Notes under the pieces: generated by a model
Seen by the model: the letters and a program-made list of their open reading frames with translations, nothing else
Database searches by the model: none
What the model was told of the DNA's origin: nothing
Made by a program: the position numbers and the translations under genes
NCBI RefSeq assembly: GCF_001306035.1
Contig: NZ_LGCM01000002.1
Coordinates: 113,189 to 177,188 of the forward strand
From: Levilinea saccharolytica
GTDB lineage: Bacteria > Chloroflexota > Anaerolineae > Anaerolineales > Anaerolineaceae
DNA: 64,000 nt
Direction: 5' to 3'
Shown: positions 1 to 9,051 of the stretch, in pieces
How the letters are laid out: the number at the start of each line of letters is the position of its first letter
Position numbering within the stretch: position 1 is the stretch's first letter

Positions 1-260
1 TGGGTTCCACCGCGTTGGCGCAAAGTCTGGAGTCCCTTCTGGCAAAACCCATTCACCTGCATGGCGTGGTGGTGACTCCCAAAGGGGTGTTCGCGGTGGA
101 CGCCGATTACCCGCAAGGTTTTCGCTCCAATCGTGCTGGAAAACACGAGAAATCTGCTTTTCAGGTTTCGTATCAGGGCGGCGAGGTGGGGATCACGCTG
201 CGAAGCCTGGACTCCGGCGGGGTTGCGCTGATTTACTCTGGAATTCAATGGCCTTTTTGA
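1..260 (+). CDS. 3' end of an unidentified gene (partial)
   Basis: The reading frame is open from the first complete codon (position 3) to a TGA at 258-260, so the window holds only the last 85 or so residues of a longer protein. The internal TTG at position 15 has no ribosome-binding site and is unlikely to be a start. The fragment is soluble-looking, without membrane segments or cysteines, and ends in an aromatic-rich tail (GIQWPF). I do not recognise the family. The stop is followed by a stem-loop shared with the convergent MFS gene. Confidence 0.55.
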   Translation, partial: GSTALAQSLESLLAKPIHLHGVVVTPKGVFAVDADYPQGFRSNRAGKHEKSAFQVSYQGGEVGITLRSLDSGGVALIYSGIQWPF

Positions 261-301
261 AGTAGGCGATGAAAGGGCAAGGAGCTGTTTGAGCGGAAAA
301 T

Positions 302-338
302 ACGACAGAGCAGCCCGAATTTTTGGCTGCCCTGTCGT
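302..338 (-). terminator. Stem-loop between convergent genes, probable terminator of the MFS gene
   Basis: A 14-bp inverted repeat with one mismatch (ACGACAG.GCAGCC, arms at 302-315 and 325-338) surrounds a 9-nt loop. Read on the minus strand the stem is followed by ATTTTCC, a weak U-tract, just after the stop of the MFS gene. On the plus strand no U-tract follows. Confidence 0.55.
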
Positions 339-358
339 GGTGATCCAAAAAGGTGAGA

Positions 359-1681
359 TCAGGCGGCTTCAGCGATCATGCGCTGTTCATCTTCCTCCGC
401 CACGCGGATGCCGCGTTCAATATTCACCCGGCTGAGCAGGAAAATGCCCACGGCAAAGAAAACCACCAGCGAGGCGATGCTCAGGCGGCTTTCGCCCATC
501 AGGGTGGAGACCACGCCGAAGAGGAAAGGCCCGGCAATGTTGGCGAACTTTTCAAAAACGCTGAAGAAGCTGAAAAATTCGGCAGATTTGCTCTTGGGCA
601 TCAAGCGCGACATGAGCGAGCGGCTGAGGGCCTGGCTGCCGCCCTGCACGGTGGCGACGGCTGCACCCAGCGTCCAGAACTGCCATTCGTAGCGCAGGAA
701 GTAACCCGCGATGGCAATGACGGTGTAGATGCCGAGGGAGAGGTAGATGGAAGGGCGCACCCCCAGCTTTTTGGAGAGCCATCCAAACAGAATGGCAAAG
801 GGGGCTGCCAGGAACTGTACCATCAGCAGGGTGCCGATGAGGGTGTTTTGAGTGATACCGATCTCGGCCCCATAGGCGGTGGCCATGGTGATGATGGTGC
901 CGATGCCGTTGGCATACACCCAGAAGGCCAGCAGGAAGAAGGACAGGTCGCGGTAGCGGCGGATCTCTTTGAAGGTGTTTCCCAGGCGGCTGAAGGCGGC
1001 CTGGATGGGGCTAAAGCCCTCTTCTCCGCGGATGATGCGCCGCTCCGGCTCGGAGACGCGGCGCAGCAGCGGGAAGGTGAACACCAACCACCACACGGCG
1101 ACGGTGACAAAGGACAGGCGCGTCATCAGCTGGGTGATTTCGCCCTCTTGCTCGGCGGGGAAGAAGCTGGGGACGAAGAGGATCATGGCCAGGTTGATCG
1201 CCAAGAGGATGCCGCCGCCGATGTAACCCATGGCGTAGCCGCGGGAGGAGACTTTGTCAATCTCATCGGGTCTGGCCACATGCGGCAGGAGGGCATCGTA
1301 ATACACCAGGCTGCCGGCGAAGCCGATGTTGCCGAACAGGAAGAAGAGGGAAGCCAGCAGCCAATCGCCGGTGCGTACGAAGTAGAGCAGGGCGGTGCTG
1401 GTGACACCGATGAGCATGAAGATGGTCAGGAAACGCTTTTTTGAACCGCGGAAGTCGGCCATGGCCCCCAGGACGGGGCTGATGAGGGCGGCGATCAGAG
1501 CTGAGATGGAGGTGGTGAAGCCCCAATAGGCGGTGGCCATGTGGGGTGGGAGGTTTCCGGCGGCCACTGTGGCGTAGTAAACGGGCAGAACCGCCGCCAT
1601 GATGGTGGTGGCAAAGGCTGAATTGGCCCAGTCGTACATCACCCAGGCCTGAATAGCGCGCTTATGCAATTGTTCTTCCAT
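359..1681 (-). CDS. MFS transporter, UMF1 family (Atg22-like)
   Basis: A 440-residue polytopic membrane protein with about 12 hydrophobic segments. The N-terminal motif (QAWVMYDWANSAFATT) is the hallmark of the UMF1/Atg22-like branch of the major facilitator superfamily, whose members are thought to export amino acids or other small molecules; the substrate here is unknown. The frame is open further upstream to 1846, but the extra residues are not membrane-like. I chose the ATG at 1679-1681 because GGAGCAG lies about 10 nt before it; the ATG at 1694-1696 is the alternative. A TATAAT on the minus strand at 1724-1729 fits as its -10. It is divergent from uvrA. Confidence 0.85.
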   Translation of the reverse strand: MEEQLHKRAIQAWVMYDWANSAFATTIMAAVLPVYYATVAAGNLPPHMATAYWGFTTSISALIAALISPVLGAMADFRGSKKRFLTIFMLIGVTSTALLYFVRTGDWLLASLFFLFGNIGFAGSLVYYDALLPHVARPDEIDKVSSRGYAMGYIGGGILLAINLAMILFVPSFFPAEQEGEITQLMTRLSFVTVAVWWLVFTFPLLRRVSEPERRIIRGEEGFSPIQAAFSRLGNTFKEIRRYRDLSFFLLAFWVYANGIGTIITMATAYGAEIGITQNTLIGTLLMVQFLAAPFAILFGWLSKKLGVRPSIYLSLGIYTVIAIAGYFLRYEWQFWTLGAAVATVQGGSQALSRSLMSRLMPKSKSAEFFSFFSVFEKFANIAGPFLFGVVSTLMGESRLSIASLVVFFAVGIFLLSRVNIERGIRVAEEDEQRMIAEAA

Positions 1682-1723
1682 ACCGATCTGCTCCATAAAA
1701 CCAGGATAAATGACTCTGTGTTG

Positions 1724-1729
1724 ATTATA
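1724..1729 (-). promoter_or_regulatory. Candidate -10 box of the MFS gene
   Basis: The plus-strand attata reads TATAAT on the minus strand, 27 nt before the upstream ATG candidate. No good -35 is visible at 16-18 nt. The context TGTATAATCAAC recurs before the HD-domain gene at 62297-62302. Confidence 0.45.
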
Positions 1730-1814
1730 CAGGCAGGGTTGAAAAACAAGTTGAAAACGGCGCGGGGTTTTGCCCGGCAGGGTTTGACGCCGCTCTGAGG
1801 CGGCGCGGGCGGAG

Positions 1815-1823
1815 TGGTATAAT
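1815..1823 (+). promoter_or_regulatory. Candidate distal extended -10 box upstream of uvrA
   Basis: TGGTATAAT is a perfect extended -10 (TGnTATAAT) about 105 nt upstream of the uvrA start. It lies in the divergent region shared with the MFS gene, so a second uvrA promoter is possible. Confidence 0.4.
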
Positions 1824-1890
1824 AACCGTTTGCGTCGTGTCGGCATTGCATGATTGGATGGGACAGCAGAGTCCCATTATAAAACATTTG

Positions 1891-1899
1891 TGCTATAAT
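1891..1899 (+). promoter_or_regulatory. uvrA: Extended -10 promoter of uvrA
   Basis: TGCTATAAT is a perfect extended -10, 28 nt before the uvrA ATG. No recognisable -35 lies 17 nt upstream. The same core (TGCTATAAT) precedes the histidine kinase and rpoC genes, which supports it as a genuine housekeeping promoter form here. I see no LexA-like operator. Confidence 0.6.
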
Positions 1900-1927
1900 C
1901 GTTTTACCTTAATGAACGAGGTTCCCC

Positions 1928-4828
1928 ATGTCTCAAAATGTGATTCGCGTGGTTGGCGCGCGCCAACATAATTTGAAGAATATCACCGTCGAGATCCCTC
2001 GCGATAAGCTGGTGGTGATCACGGGTCTTTCGGGTTCCGGCAAATCTTCTCTGGCGTTCGATACGATTTTCGCAGAAGGGCAGCGCCGCTACGTGGAATC
2101 GCTGTCGGCGTATGCGCGGCAGTTTTTGGGACAGATGGATAAACCCGACGTGGATTACATTGACGGGCTGTCCCCGGCGGTATCCATCGATCAGAAATCC
2201 ACCAGCCACAATCCGCGTTCCACGGTGGGCACGGTGACCGAGATTTACGATTACATGCGCCTGCTTTTCGCACGGGTGGGCATTCCGCATTGCCCTGTGT
2301 GCGGGCGTGAGGTGGCGCGGCAGAGCGCGCAGGAAATTGTGGACACCCTGGAAAACCTGCCGGAAGGCAGCCGTCTGCTGATCCTGGCGCCGATTGTGCG
2401 CGGACGCAAGGGGACGTATCAGGCGGTGTTGGATGAAATCCGCAAAGCCGGTTTTGTGCGCGTGCGGGTGGATGGGCAGGTGTTCAGCCTGGATGATGAA
2501 ATTAAGTTAGACCGCTACAAGCAGCACACCATTGAGGCGGTGGTGGATCGCCTGGTGCTGACCAAGGCCGATGAGGAAGAGGAAGCCCGTTCCATGCGCT
2601 CGCGCCTGACCGACTCGGTGGAAACCGCCCTGAAGGTGGGTGAGGGCTATTTGACGGTGGAAAACCTCTCGGCTGAACCCAGCCAGGATTTACTGTTTTC
2701 GGAGTTCCTGGCCTGCCCGGAACACGGCATCAGTCTGCCGGAGATTGAGCCGCGCACGTTTTCGTTTAACACGCCCCACGGCGCGTGCCCGGAGTGTCAG
2801 GGGCTGGGCAGCAAGCTGGAAATCAACCCCGACCTGCTGATTCCGGATACAGACCGTTCCCTGAACGACGGCGCGATTGTGGCGATGGAGTGGAGCAACG
2901 CGCGCGACAATTCGACCTATTACTGGCAGATGCTGGAGGCTGTGTCGGAGTCGTTTCAGATTGATCTGGACCGGCCGGTGCGGGAGCTTTCACCAGAACA
3001 GCTGGATTTGGTGCTGTACGGGACCAAAGGGCGCGAAGTGACGGTGCATTATCAGCGCAACGACCGGCAGGCCACCTTCCAAACCGCTTTTGAGGGTGTG
3101 ATCCCCAACCTGGAGCGGCGCTACCGTGAAACCCAGTCGGAATTCATCCGCAGCAAGATTACAGAGTTTATGAGCGACCGGCCCTGCCCCTCGTGCCAGG
3201 GGAAACGGCTGCGCCCTGAGGCGCTGGCGGTGACGGTGGACGGGCAGAACATCATTGATGTAACCGATTGGCCGGTGAACCGTACCCTGGCATGGACGAA
3301 GCGTCTGATCCACGAAGGGGTGCTTTCGAACCGCGATCAGATGATCGCCGAACGCATTCTGAAAGAGATTGTAGACCGGCTGGGTTTTTTGGTGGATGTG
3401 GGCCTGGACTATTTGACCCTGCGGCGCTCGGCCAGCTCGCTTTCGGGCGGAGAGGCGCAGCGCATCCGGCTGGCGACGCAGATTGGGTCGCGGCTGATGG
3501 GGGTGCTGTATGTGCTGGATGAGCCGTCTATCGGCCTGCACCCGCGCGATAATGACCGCCTGCTGGCCACCCTCAAGCACCTGCGCGATTTGGGCAACAC
3601 CGTGCTGGTGGTGGAGCACGATGAAGAGACCATCCGCACCGCGGATTGGATTGTGGATCTGGGGCCGGGGGCGGGCGTTCACGGGGGGTGGGTGATCGCC
3701 GAGGGGCAGTTGGAGGATATTCTTAAATCGGAAAAGTCGCTGACCGGGGCCTATCTTTCACAGCGGGTGAGCGTACCGCTGCCCGCGGAGCGGCGCACCG
3801 GCAACGGCAAGCACCTGCGCATTGTGGGCGCTTCGGCCAACAATCTTAAAAACATCAGCGTGGATATCCCCCTGGGGAAACTGGTGTGCATCACGGGGGT
3901 ATCGGGTTCGGGCAAGTCCACTTTGATGGTGGACATCCTTTACGCCATCCTGGCGCGGGATTTGAACCGGGCGCACACCCAGCCGGGGGCGTATGAGCGC
4001 ATTGAGGGGCTGGAACACCTGGACAAGGTGATCAACATTGACCAGTCGCCCATCGGGCGCACACCGCGCTCGAACCCCGGCACTTACACGGGGCTGTTCG
4101 ATGAGGTGCGCCAATTGTTCGCGGAGATGCCCGAAAGCAAGATGCGCGGGTATAAACCGGGGAGATTCTCGTTCAACGTGCACGGCGGGCGCTGTGAGGC
4201 CTGTCAGGGGCAGGGACAGCTGCGCATTGAGATGCAGTTCCTGCCGGATGTGTATGTGCCTTGCGATGTGTGCCACGGGGCGCGCTTTAACCGTGAGACC
4301 CTGCAGGTGCGTTTTAAGGATCACTCCATTGCAGATGTGATGGATTTGACGGTGGAAGCAGGGATGGAGCTGTTTGCTGCCTTCCCGTCCATCTTGAATA
4401 AGCTGCGCCTGCTGTATGAAGTTGGGCTGGGCTATGTGCGCATCGGACAGCCGGGGACCACGCTTTCGGGCGGCGAGGCGCAGCGTGTGAAGCTGGCCAA
4501 AGAGCTTTCGCGGCGCGCCACAGGCCGCACACTATATGTGCTGGATGAGCCTTCGGTGGGCCTGCACGCGGCGGATGTGCATAAGCTGATTGAGGTGCTT
4601 CAGCGCCTGGTGGATGCGGGAAATTCGGTGTTGATTATTGAACACAATCTGGATATTATCAAGGTAGCCGATCATGTGATTGACCTGGGGCCGGAAGGCG
4701 GAGACCGCGGCGGGCGGGTGATCGCAGAAGGGACACCGGAAGAGATTGCGCAGACGGCTGAATCCTACACAGGGCAGTTCCTGGCGAATTACTTTAGCAG
4801 CAGTCGTTCTGATGCGAGACTCGCGTAA
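1928..4828 (+). CDS. uvrA: Excinuclease ABC subunit UvrA
   Basis: UvrA is the DNA-damage recognition ATPase of nucleotide excision repair; it loads UvrB at lesions. At 966 residues this is a full-length family member. Two ABC cassettes are clear: Walker [10 protein letters not shown] at 33-41 and GVSGSGKST near 657-665, with signature motifs LSGGEAQR at about 505-512 and 846-853, each followed by an LDEPS Walker B. Zinc modules are seen in CPEHG...CPECQ of the first half and in C756-x2-C759...C779-x2-C782 of the second. An additional CPVCG lies near residue 121. It appears monocistronic, driven by an extended -10 at 1891-1899, with no uvrB or uvrC nearby. Confidence 0.98.
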   Translation: MSQNVIRVVGARQHNLKNITVEIPRDKLVVITGLSGSGKSSLAFDTIFAEGQRRYVESLSAYARQFLGQMDKPDVDYIDGLSPAVSIDQKSTSHNPRSTVGTVTEIYDYMRLLFARVGIPHCPVCGREVARQSAQEIVDTLENLPEGSRLLILAPIVRGRKGTYQAVLDEIRKAGFVRVRVDGQVFSLDDEIKLDRYKQHTIEAVVDRLVLTKADEEEEARSMRSRLTDSVETALKVGEGYLTVENLSAEPSQDLLFSEFLACPEHGISLPEIEPRTFSFNTPHGACPECQGLGSKLEINPDLLIPDTDRSLNDGAIVAMEWSNARDNSTYYWQMLEAVSESFQIDLDRPVRELSPEQLDLVLYGTKGREVTVHYQRNDRQATFQTAFEGVIPNLERRYRETQSEFIRSKITEFMSDRPCPSCQGKRLRPEALAVTVDGQNIIDVTDWPVNRTLAWTKRLIHEGVLSNRDQMIAERILKEIVDRLGFLVDVGLDYLTLRRSASSLSGGEAQRIRLATQIGSRLMGVLYVLDEPSIGLHPRDNDRLLATLKHLRDLGNTVLVVEHDEETIRTADWIVDLGPGAGVHGGWVIAEGQLEDILKSEKSLTGAYLSQRVSVPLPAERRTGNGKHLRIVGASANNLKNISVDIPLGKLVCITGVSGSGKSTLMVDILYAILARDLNRAHTQPGAYERIEGLEHLDKVINIDQSPIGRTPRSNPGTYTGLFDEVRQLFAEMPESKMRGYKPGRFSFNVHGGRCEACQGQGQLRIEMQFLPDVYVPCDVCHGARFNRETLQVRFKDHSIADVMDLTVEAGMELFAAFPSILNKLRLLYEVGLGYVRIGQPGTTLSGGEAQRVKLAKELSRRATGRTLYVLDEPSVGLHAADVHKLIEVLQRLVDAGNSVLIIEHNLDIIKVADHVIDLGPEGGDRGGRVIAEGTPEEIAQTAESYTGQFLANYFSSSRSDARLA

Positions 4829-4938
4829 TCGGAAAAACTCAGGTAAAATCAAACCTGTTGTCCTATTCTCAACCTCAAGTATGCGTCAGGGCTCTGGTGA
4901 CCTGGCAACGATTTGAGGCATAGCAAACAGGAAACCCT

Positions 4939-5709
4939 ATGAGTGGAAAAAATTCTCCCCAAAGCGTGATTGACGCTTACCACCGCCGCCAGCAGATGAT
5001 GCCGTTCTTAATTGGCGGCCTGGCGGTGCTTTTGGTTGCAGTGGGGATCATTGTTCTGGTGGTGTGGCTGACGGGCGGGAACGGCCCGAGCATTTCCCTT
5101 TTTGCCAGCGATACCCCAACCCCCACGAACACAGCGACAGTTACGCCCATTACCCCCACCGTCACCCCGACCGCAACGGCGACTGAAACCATGACGCCGA
5201 CGGTGACGGAAACTGTGACCCCCTCGGGACCGGTTGAGTACACGGTCAAAGAGAATGATACGTGCTGGGACATTGCGGTCAATAACAAAGTGGACCTGCT
5301 GGTGTTGTTGGCGATCAACAACTTCGGCTCGGGCTGCCCGATTAAACCCGGAGACAAGATTTTGATCCCAGCGCCCGGTCAGGAGCTGCCCACAGAAACC
5401 CCAGTCCCCTTGGACCTGCCGCGCGGCACCAAGGTGGAGTATACGATCAAACTGGGAGAAACGTTGGATCAAGTGGCTTCGCGCTTCAACAGCACGGTGG
5501 AAGAGATTATCAAAGCCACCAACGACTACAATCGCAAGAACAACCTCGATTTGCTCGAGGACCAAAACAAAATTTTTGCGGGCCAACTGGTGATTGTGCC
5601 AGTAAACATCGCAACGCCGACCGCGACACGGGCAGCCACCAGCACCCCGGCGACCACCGGCACGCCCGCCCCGCCGACTGCGACACTCACGGCGACGAAA
5701 CAACCGTAA
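4939..5709 (+). CDS. Membrane-anchored protein with two LysM domains
   Basis: A 256-residue protein with one N-terminal membrane segment (about 21-45), then a Thr/Pro-rich spacer (55-97), a first LysM domain (about 98-147) and a second (about 165-222), ending in another Thr/Pro/Ala tail. LysM binds N-acetylglucosamine-containing glycans such as peptidoglycan, so it probably sits outside the membrane attached to the wall. No catalytic domain is present. Two Cys (109 and 133) fall within the first LysM and could pair. TAAAAT at 4844-4849 might be its -10, leaving a leader of about 80 nt. A strong terminator follows at 5728-5767. Confidence 0.85.
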   Translation: MSGKNSPQSVIDAYHRRQQMMPFLIGGLAVLLVAVGIIVLVVWLTGGNGPSISLFASDTPTPTNTATVTPITPTVTPTATATETMTPTVTETVTPSGPVEYTVKENDTCWDIAVNNKVDLLVLLAINNFGSGCPIKPGDKILIPAPGQELPTETPVPLDLPRGTKVEYTIKLGETLDQVASRFNSTVEEIIKATNDYNRKNNLDLLEDQNKIFAGQLVIVPVNIATPTATRAATSTPATTGTPAPPTATLTATKQP

Positions 5710-5727
5710 ACTTGGCAACAGGGTTCC

Positions 5728-5767
5728 AAAAAGATCCCGTTTTTCAACTGGAGAACGGGATCTTTTT
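5728..5767. terminator. Rho-independent terminator (works in both directions)
   Basis: AAAAAGATCCCGTT and AACGGGATCTTTTT form a long perfect stem around a loop of about 12 nt, with U-tracts in both directions. It ends the LysM gene and insulates the permease gene downstream. Confidence 0.9.
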
Positions 5768-5836
5768 CTTCAAATACGGCGGCGATGCCGACGGTGACAT
5801 CCGGCGGATCGCGGCGATCCACGACAGGAGAACGGT

Positions 5837-6892
5837 TTGATTGAAGCAGGCAAAGTCCTCCGCACGAAGCTGATCCCCTGGGGGCTGTGGGCGGCGTTTG
5901 GGTTTTTGATCCTGGGGGGATTGGGCAGCCGCCTGGAAGGGTGGGGAGCTGTACTGCCGCCTGCTCTGGCCGGGGCGGTACGCACCGCTGAAAATCTGAC
6001 GGCGGTATTCCTGGGCATCTTCATTGAGGCGGCCCCATTTTTGCTGCTGGGCACCTTGGCTTCTGGCCTGGTGGAGGTGTTTGTGGACCGGGCGGCGATG
6101 GCCAAGCTGCTGCCGCGCAGCGGGTGGGGGGCGGCCCTGGGGGGCAGCCTATTGGGGTTGTTCTTCCCGGTGTGCGAATGTGGGGTGGTGCCTTTGACCC
6201 GGCGTCTGTTTCAAAAAGGGCTGCCGCTGCCGATGGGGGTGGCTTTTTTGCTGGCGGCTCCGGTGATTAACCCCATTGTGATGGCCAGCACCCTGGCGGC
6301 TTTTGGCCCTGGGCTGGTTTTCTGGGGGCGGTTGGGCCTGACCTTTCTCATTGCCAGTCTGACCGGGCTGATTTTCTCACGCGCAGGGGATATGGGGGAA
6401 CAGCTATTGCCCGCGGCACAGCCGATGAGTTTGAATTTGAGCCTGGAGCCGCAAGAATCATCCCCCGTGGAGCCTCTTCTGGGGGCCAAGATCCAGCGCA
6501 TGCTGATCATCGCTGTGGATGAGTTCTTCGAGATGGGGCGTTATCTGGTGGTGGGGGTGTTTTTGGCGGCGGCCATGCAGACTCTGGTGCCGCGCTCGGC
6601 GCTGCTGGGCGTTTCTCAGGGGCAGTTGGTGTCGGTGGTGGTAATGGTGGCGCTGGCGGTGCTGCTTTCCATCTGTTCCACGGTGGACGCTTTCATCGCC
6701 CTGGCTTTTGCTTCTACGTTTACCTCTGGTTCGGTGCTGGCGTTTCTGGTATTTGGCCCGATGGTGGACATCAAAAGCACGCTGATGTTCCTGCGCGTCT
6801 TCCGCAAGCGCACGGTGGCGTATCTGATCCTGCTGCCGCTGCTGATGACTCTTTTGGCTGGCACAATTTTCAACCTGTGGGCGGGCGGGTAG
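5837..6892 (+). CDS. Permease, DUF318/UPF0718 (YraQ/ArsP-like) family
   Basis: A 351-residue membrane protein with about 8-10 hydrophobic segments. The motif FFPVCECGVVPLTRRL, with its Cys-x-Cys pair, together with LLAAPVINPIV is typical of the DUF318 permeases, which include the organoarsenical exporter ArsP and Bacillus YcgR. Members move metals, metalloids or thiol-linked cargo; the substrate here cannot be read. The start is TTG at 5837, preceded by AGGAGAACGG. The next gene begins 10 nt after its stop and belongs to the family (TIGR03943/UPF0703, YcgQ-like) that routinely pairs with this permease, so the two likely act as one complex. Confidence 0.85.
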   Translation: MIEAGKVLRTKLIPWGLWAAFGFLILGGLGSRLEGWGAVLPPALAGAVRTAENLTAVFLGIFIEAAPFLLLGTLASGLVEVFVDRAAMAKLLPRSGWGAALGGSLLGLFFPVCECGVVPLTRRLFQKGLPLPMGVAFLLAAPVINPIVMASTLAAFGPGLVFWGRLGLTFLIASLTGLIFSRAGDMGEQLLPAAQPMSLNLSLEPQESSPVEPLLGAKIQRMLIIAVDEFFEMGRYLVVGVFLAAAMQTLVPRSALLGVSQGQLVSVVVMVALAVLLSICSTVDAFIALAFASTFTSGSVLAFLVFGPMVDIKSTLMFLRVFRKRTVAYLILLPLLMTLLAGTIFNLWAGG

Positions 6893-6901
6893 GAGAGACC
6901 G

Positions 6902-7699
6902 ATGAGCGATCACCGTTACGCGATGTTTCAGGGGCTGATCACGGCAGGGCTGGGATTTTGGCTGCTGCTGCGGGTTTGGGATGGGACCATCCTGTTTTAT
7001 ATCAACCAGCGCTTTGTGCTCCTGGTGCTGCTGGCAGCTTTGGGATTGCTGCTGCTGGCGCAGATGGTGTTTCGCCAGCTGGCGCAGCGGCGGCAAAGCC
7101 TGTTGACAGGCGAGGTGCAGCCGCCCCATGCCCACTCGGGAGCCGAGGAGCATGATCACACGCATGACCACGATCACGACCACGGCACGCGTCAGGCCAG
7201 TCATTTGATGTGGGTTGCGCTGCCTTTGGTGCTGGGTTTGCTTTTCTCACCCAAACCGCTGGACGCCAGCGCGGTGGCCAACCGCGGGATCAGCACCAAC
7301 GCGGCGGTCAGCCGCACGGCTGCGGGAGGAATGGTCTTGGGGATTCCGCCGGAAGAGCGCACGGTGTTGGATTGGCTGTATGCGGCTGAGGACAGCCCTA
7401 ACCCGGCTGAGCTGGACGGCCTGCCGGCGGTGGTGACGGGGTTTGTGGTGCGCGAAGCGGGCATGCCCGCGGATCAATTTTTGATCGGGCGCTTCACCAT
7501 CACCTGCTGTGTGGCCGATTCGGCGGCTCTTGGCTTGCCGGTGATTTGGCCGGAGGCTGAGAAACTGGCTGATCAAGGCTGGGTGCAGGTACGCGGTACG
7601 GTGAAGATGGTGCAGGAGGGCGGTCGATGGCAGGTGCAGATTGCGGCGGAGCAGGTGGAGGAGGCACCGCAGCCTGAACAACCGTATTTGTTCCCATGA
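6902..7699 (+). CDS. TIGR03943/DUF1980 (YcgQ-like) membrane protein with His-rich loop
   Basis: A 265-residue protein with two N-terminal membrane segments (about 9-25 and 36-56), a third near 101-115, and a soluble domain carrying FTITCCVADSAALGL, the conserved double-Cys region of the TIGR03943/UPF0703 family. Between helices two and three is a His cluster, eight His between residues 76 and 94 (alternating HDH), which looks like a metal-binding loop. It is the standard partner of the DUF318 permease just upstream. GGAGAGACCG precedes the ATG and overlaps the permease stop, so the pair is translated from one mRNA. Zinc or another transition metal is the likely substrate by analogy with YcgR/YcgQ; not proven. 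Confidence 0.85.
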   Translation: MSDHRYAMFQGLITAGLGFWLLLRVWDGTILFYINQRFVLLVLLAALGLLLLAQMVFRQLAQRRQSLLTGEVQPPHAHSGAEEHDHTHDHDHDHGTRQASHLMWVALPLVLGLLFSPKPLDASAVANRGISTNAAVSRTAAGGMVLGIPPEERTVLDWLYAAEDSPNPAELDGLPAVVTGFVVREAGMPADQFLIGRFTITCCVADSAALGLPVIWPEAEKLADQGWVQVRGTVKMVQEGGRWQVQIAAEQVEEAPQPEQPYLFP

Positions 7700-9051
7700 G
7701 TGCGCGCATGAAATCGTTTGATCGGCTGGTGATCACCATCCTGGCGGGTCTGGCAGCCGCGCTGTTGGGGGTGATGCTGATCGGCAGTCTGCGGGGGGCG
7801 CGCCTGCCGGAATTGGCCGCGGCGGAGGTGGGCAGCCGCGGGCCGCTGGAACTGATCTACGCAGGGGATACGGCTTTGACAGGGGTTGAGGCGTATGTGC
7901 GCCTGGAACCGGAGACGGCGGTGCGCACCCAATGGCAAGGATCTACCCTGCAAATCTGGCCTGAAAAGGCGTTAGCGGCGGGAGAAAATTACACGCTGAT
8001 CCTGGCGGCAGGCGCCCCTGGCCCCAACGGACAGGTCACCCGCCGTGAGGGGCGCTGGGAAGTGAAGGTGCGGCCTGCGCAGGTGGTGTATCTGCATCCG
8101 GCCCAATCCCCAGATTTGTGGAGGGCCGCTTTGGACGGCAGCCCGGCGCAGCCCCTGACGCAGAGCGGCGGCAAGGTGTTTGATTTTGGCGTCAGTCCCA
8201 GCGGCCGCTGGGTGGCGGTGTCCATTCGCAACGATACCGCCGGGGTGGATTTGTGGCGGGTGAGCCGTGAGGGGGGCGAAAGTGAACTACTGGTGAACTG
8301 CGGCAAGGAGATGTGCACCAACCCGGCCTGGTCGCCGGATGAGCGCCAGCTGGCATACAGCCGCCGGAGGGTAAGCAGCACCACCGGTCAGCCGGGCCTG
8401 CCGCGCATTGAGCTTTTGGATCTGGCCAGCGGGCAGGCTGCGCCGCTGTATGCTGACCCCGAGGTGAGCGGTTTTGAGCCGGTCTGGTCGCCGGACGGAC
8501 AGCGCCTGGCCTTCTTTGACGGTGTGGCGGGAGCCATCCGCATGGTCAGCCTGAGCGGAGGCGGGGAAGATCTGCTGCTGCCCTCGGAGATGGGCATGGT
8601 GGGCAGCTGGTCGCCGGATGGGCGGCGCATGGCCTACCTGGATATGCAGCTGACCAGCGCTGCGCCGTTGGTGACGCTGTATGAAGCCAATTTGGAAAGC
8701 GGTGAGGTGCGGCCTTTCCCGCTGAAAGGTGATTTCAGCCTGACCGAATTTGCGCAACCGGAATGGTCGCCGGACGGTGAATGGCTGTTAGCAGGTCTGC
8801 GCAGCCTGGATGGGCCGGTGAGCAAGCAGCTGTGGCTGATCCGCGCGGACGGCAGCGAGGCGCGGGCTTTGACGGATGATTTCACGCAGACGCACGCAGC
8901 CTACCGCTGGTCGCCGCAGGGCGAGGCGCTGGTTTACCAACAACTTTCTTTGGGCGCATCCGCTTACCGGCCGGAAGTGTGGGTGCGGCAGGGGGACGGG
9001 CAATTCCTGCGTGTAGCTGAAGACGCAGCTTTGCCGAACTGGCTGCCTTAG
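7696..9051 (+). CDS. TolB/PD40-type beta-propeller protein with N-terminal Ig-like domain
   Basis: A 451-residue protein with an N-terminal membrane anchor or signal (about 9-30), a bacterial Ig-like (SbsA/Big_5-type) domain at roughly 45-125, and a C-terminal propeller built of repeats marked WSPD(E/G)xxLAY (at least five: WSPDERQLAY, WSPDGQRLAF, WSPDGRRMAY, WSPDGEWLLA, WSPQGEALVY). Such PD40 propellers resemble TolB and usually bind proteins or peptides outside the membrane. The ATG overlaps the previous stop (ATGA), so it is the third gene of the permease operon. The stop overlaps that of the convergent lipoprotein gene. The partner is unknown. Confidence 0.85.
   Translation: MSARMKSFDRLVITILAGLAAALLGVMLIGSLRGARLPELAAAEVGSRGPLELIYAGDTALTGVEAYVRLEPETAVRTQWQGSTLQIWPEKALAAGENYTLILAAGAPGPNGQVTRREGRWEVKVRPAQVVYLHPAQSPDLWRAALDGSPAQPLTQSGGKVFDFGVSPSGRWVAVSIRNDTAGVDLWRVSREGGESELLVNCGKEMCTNPAWSPDERQLAYSRRRVSSTTGQPGLPRIELLDLASGQAAPLYADPEVSGFEPVWSPDGQRLAFFDGVAGAIRMVSLSGGGEDLLLPSEMGMVGSWSPDGRRMAYLDMQLTSAAPLVTLYEANLESGEVRPFPLKGDFSLTEFAQPEWSPDGEWLLAGLRSLDGPVSKQLWLIRADGSEARALTDDFTQTHAAYRWSPQGEALVYQQLSLGASAYRPEVWVRQGDGQFLRVAEDAALPNWLP

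Noticed and set aside
353..1444. Long plus-strand open frame antisense to the MFS gene (363 codons)
   Set aside because: It lies wholly within a clear transporter gene, is rich in Gly/Glu/His as expected of GC-rich antisense frames, and has no ribosome site.
5090..5230. Direct repeats of ACNCCNACN-type in the LysM gene
   Set aside because: They encode the Thr/Pro linker and reflect amino-acid bias, not a mobile or CRISPR repeat.
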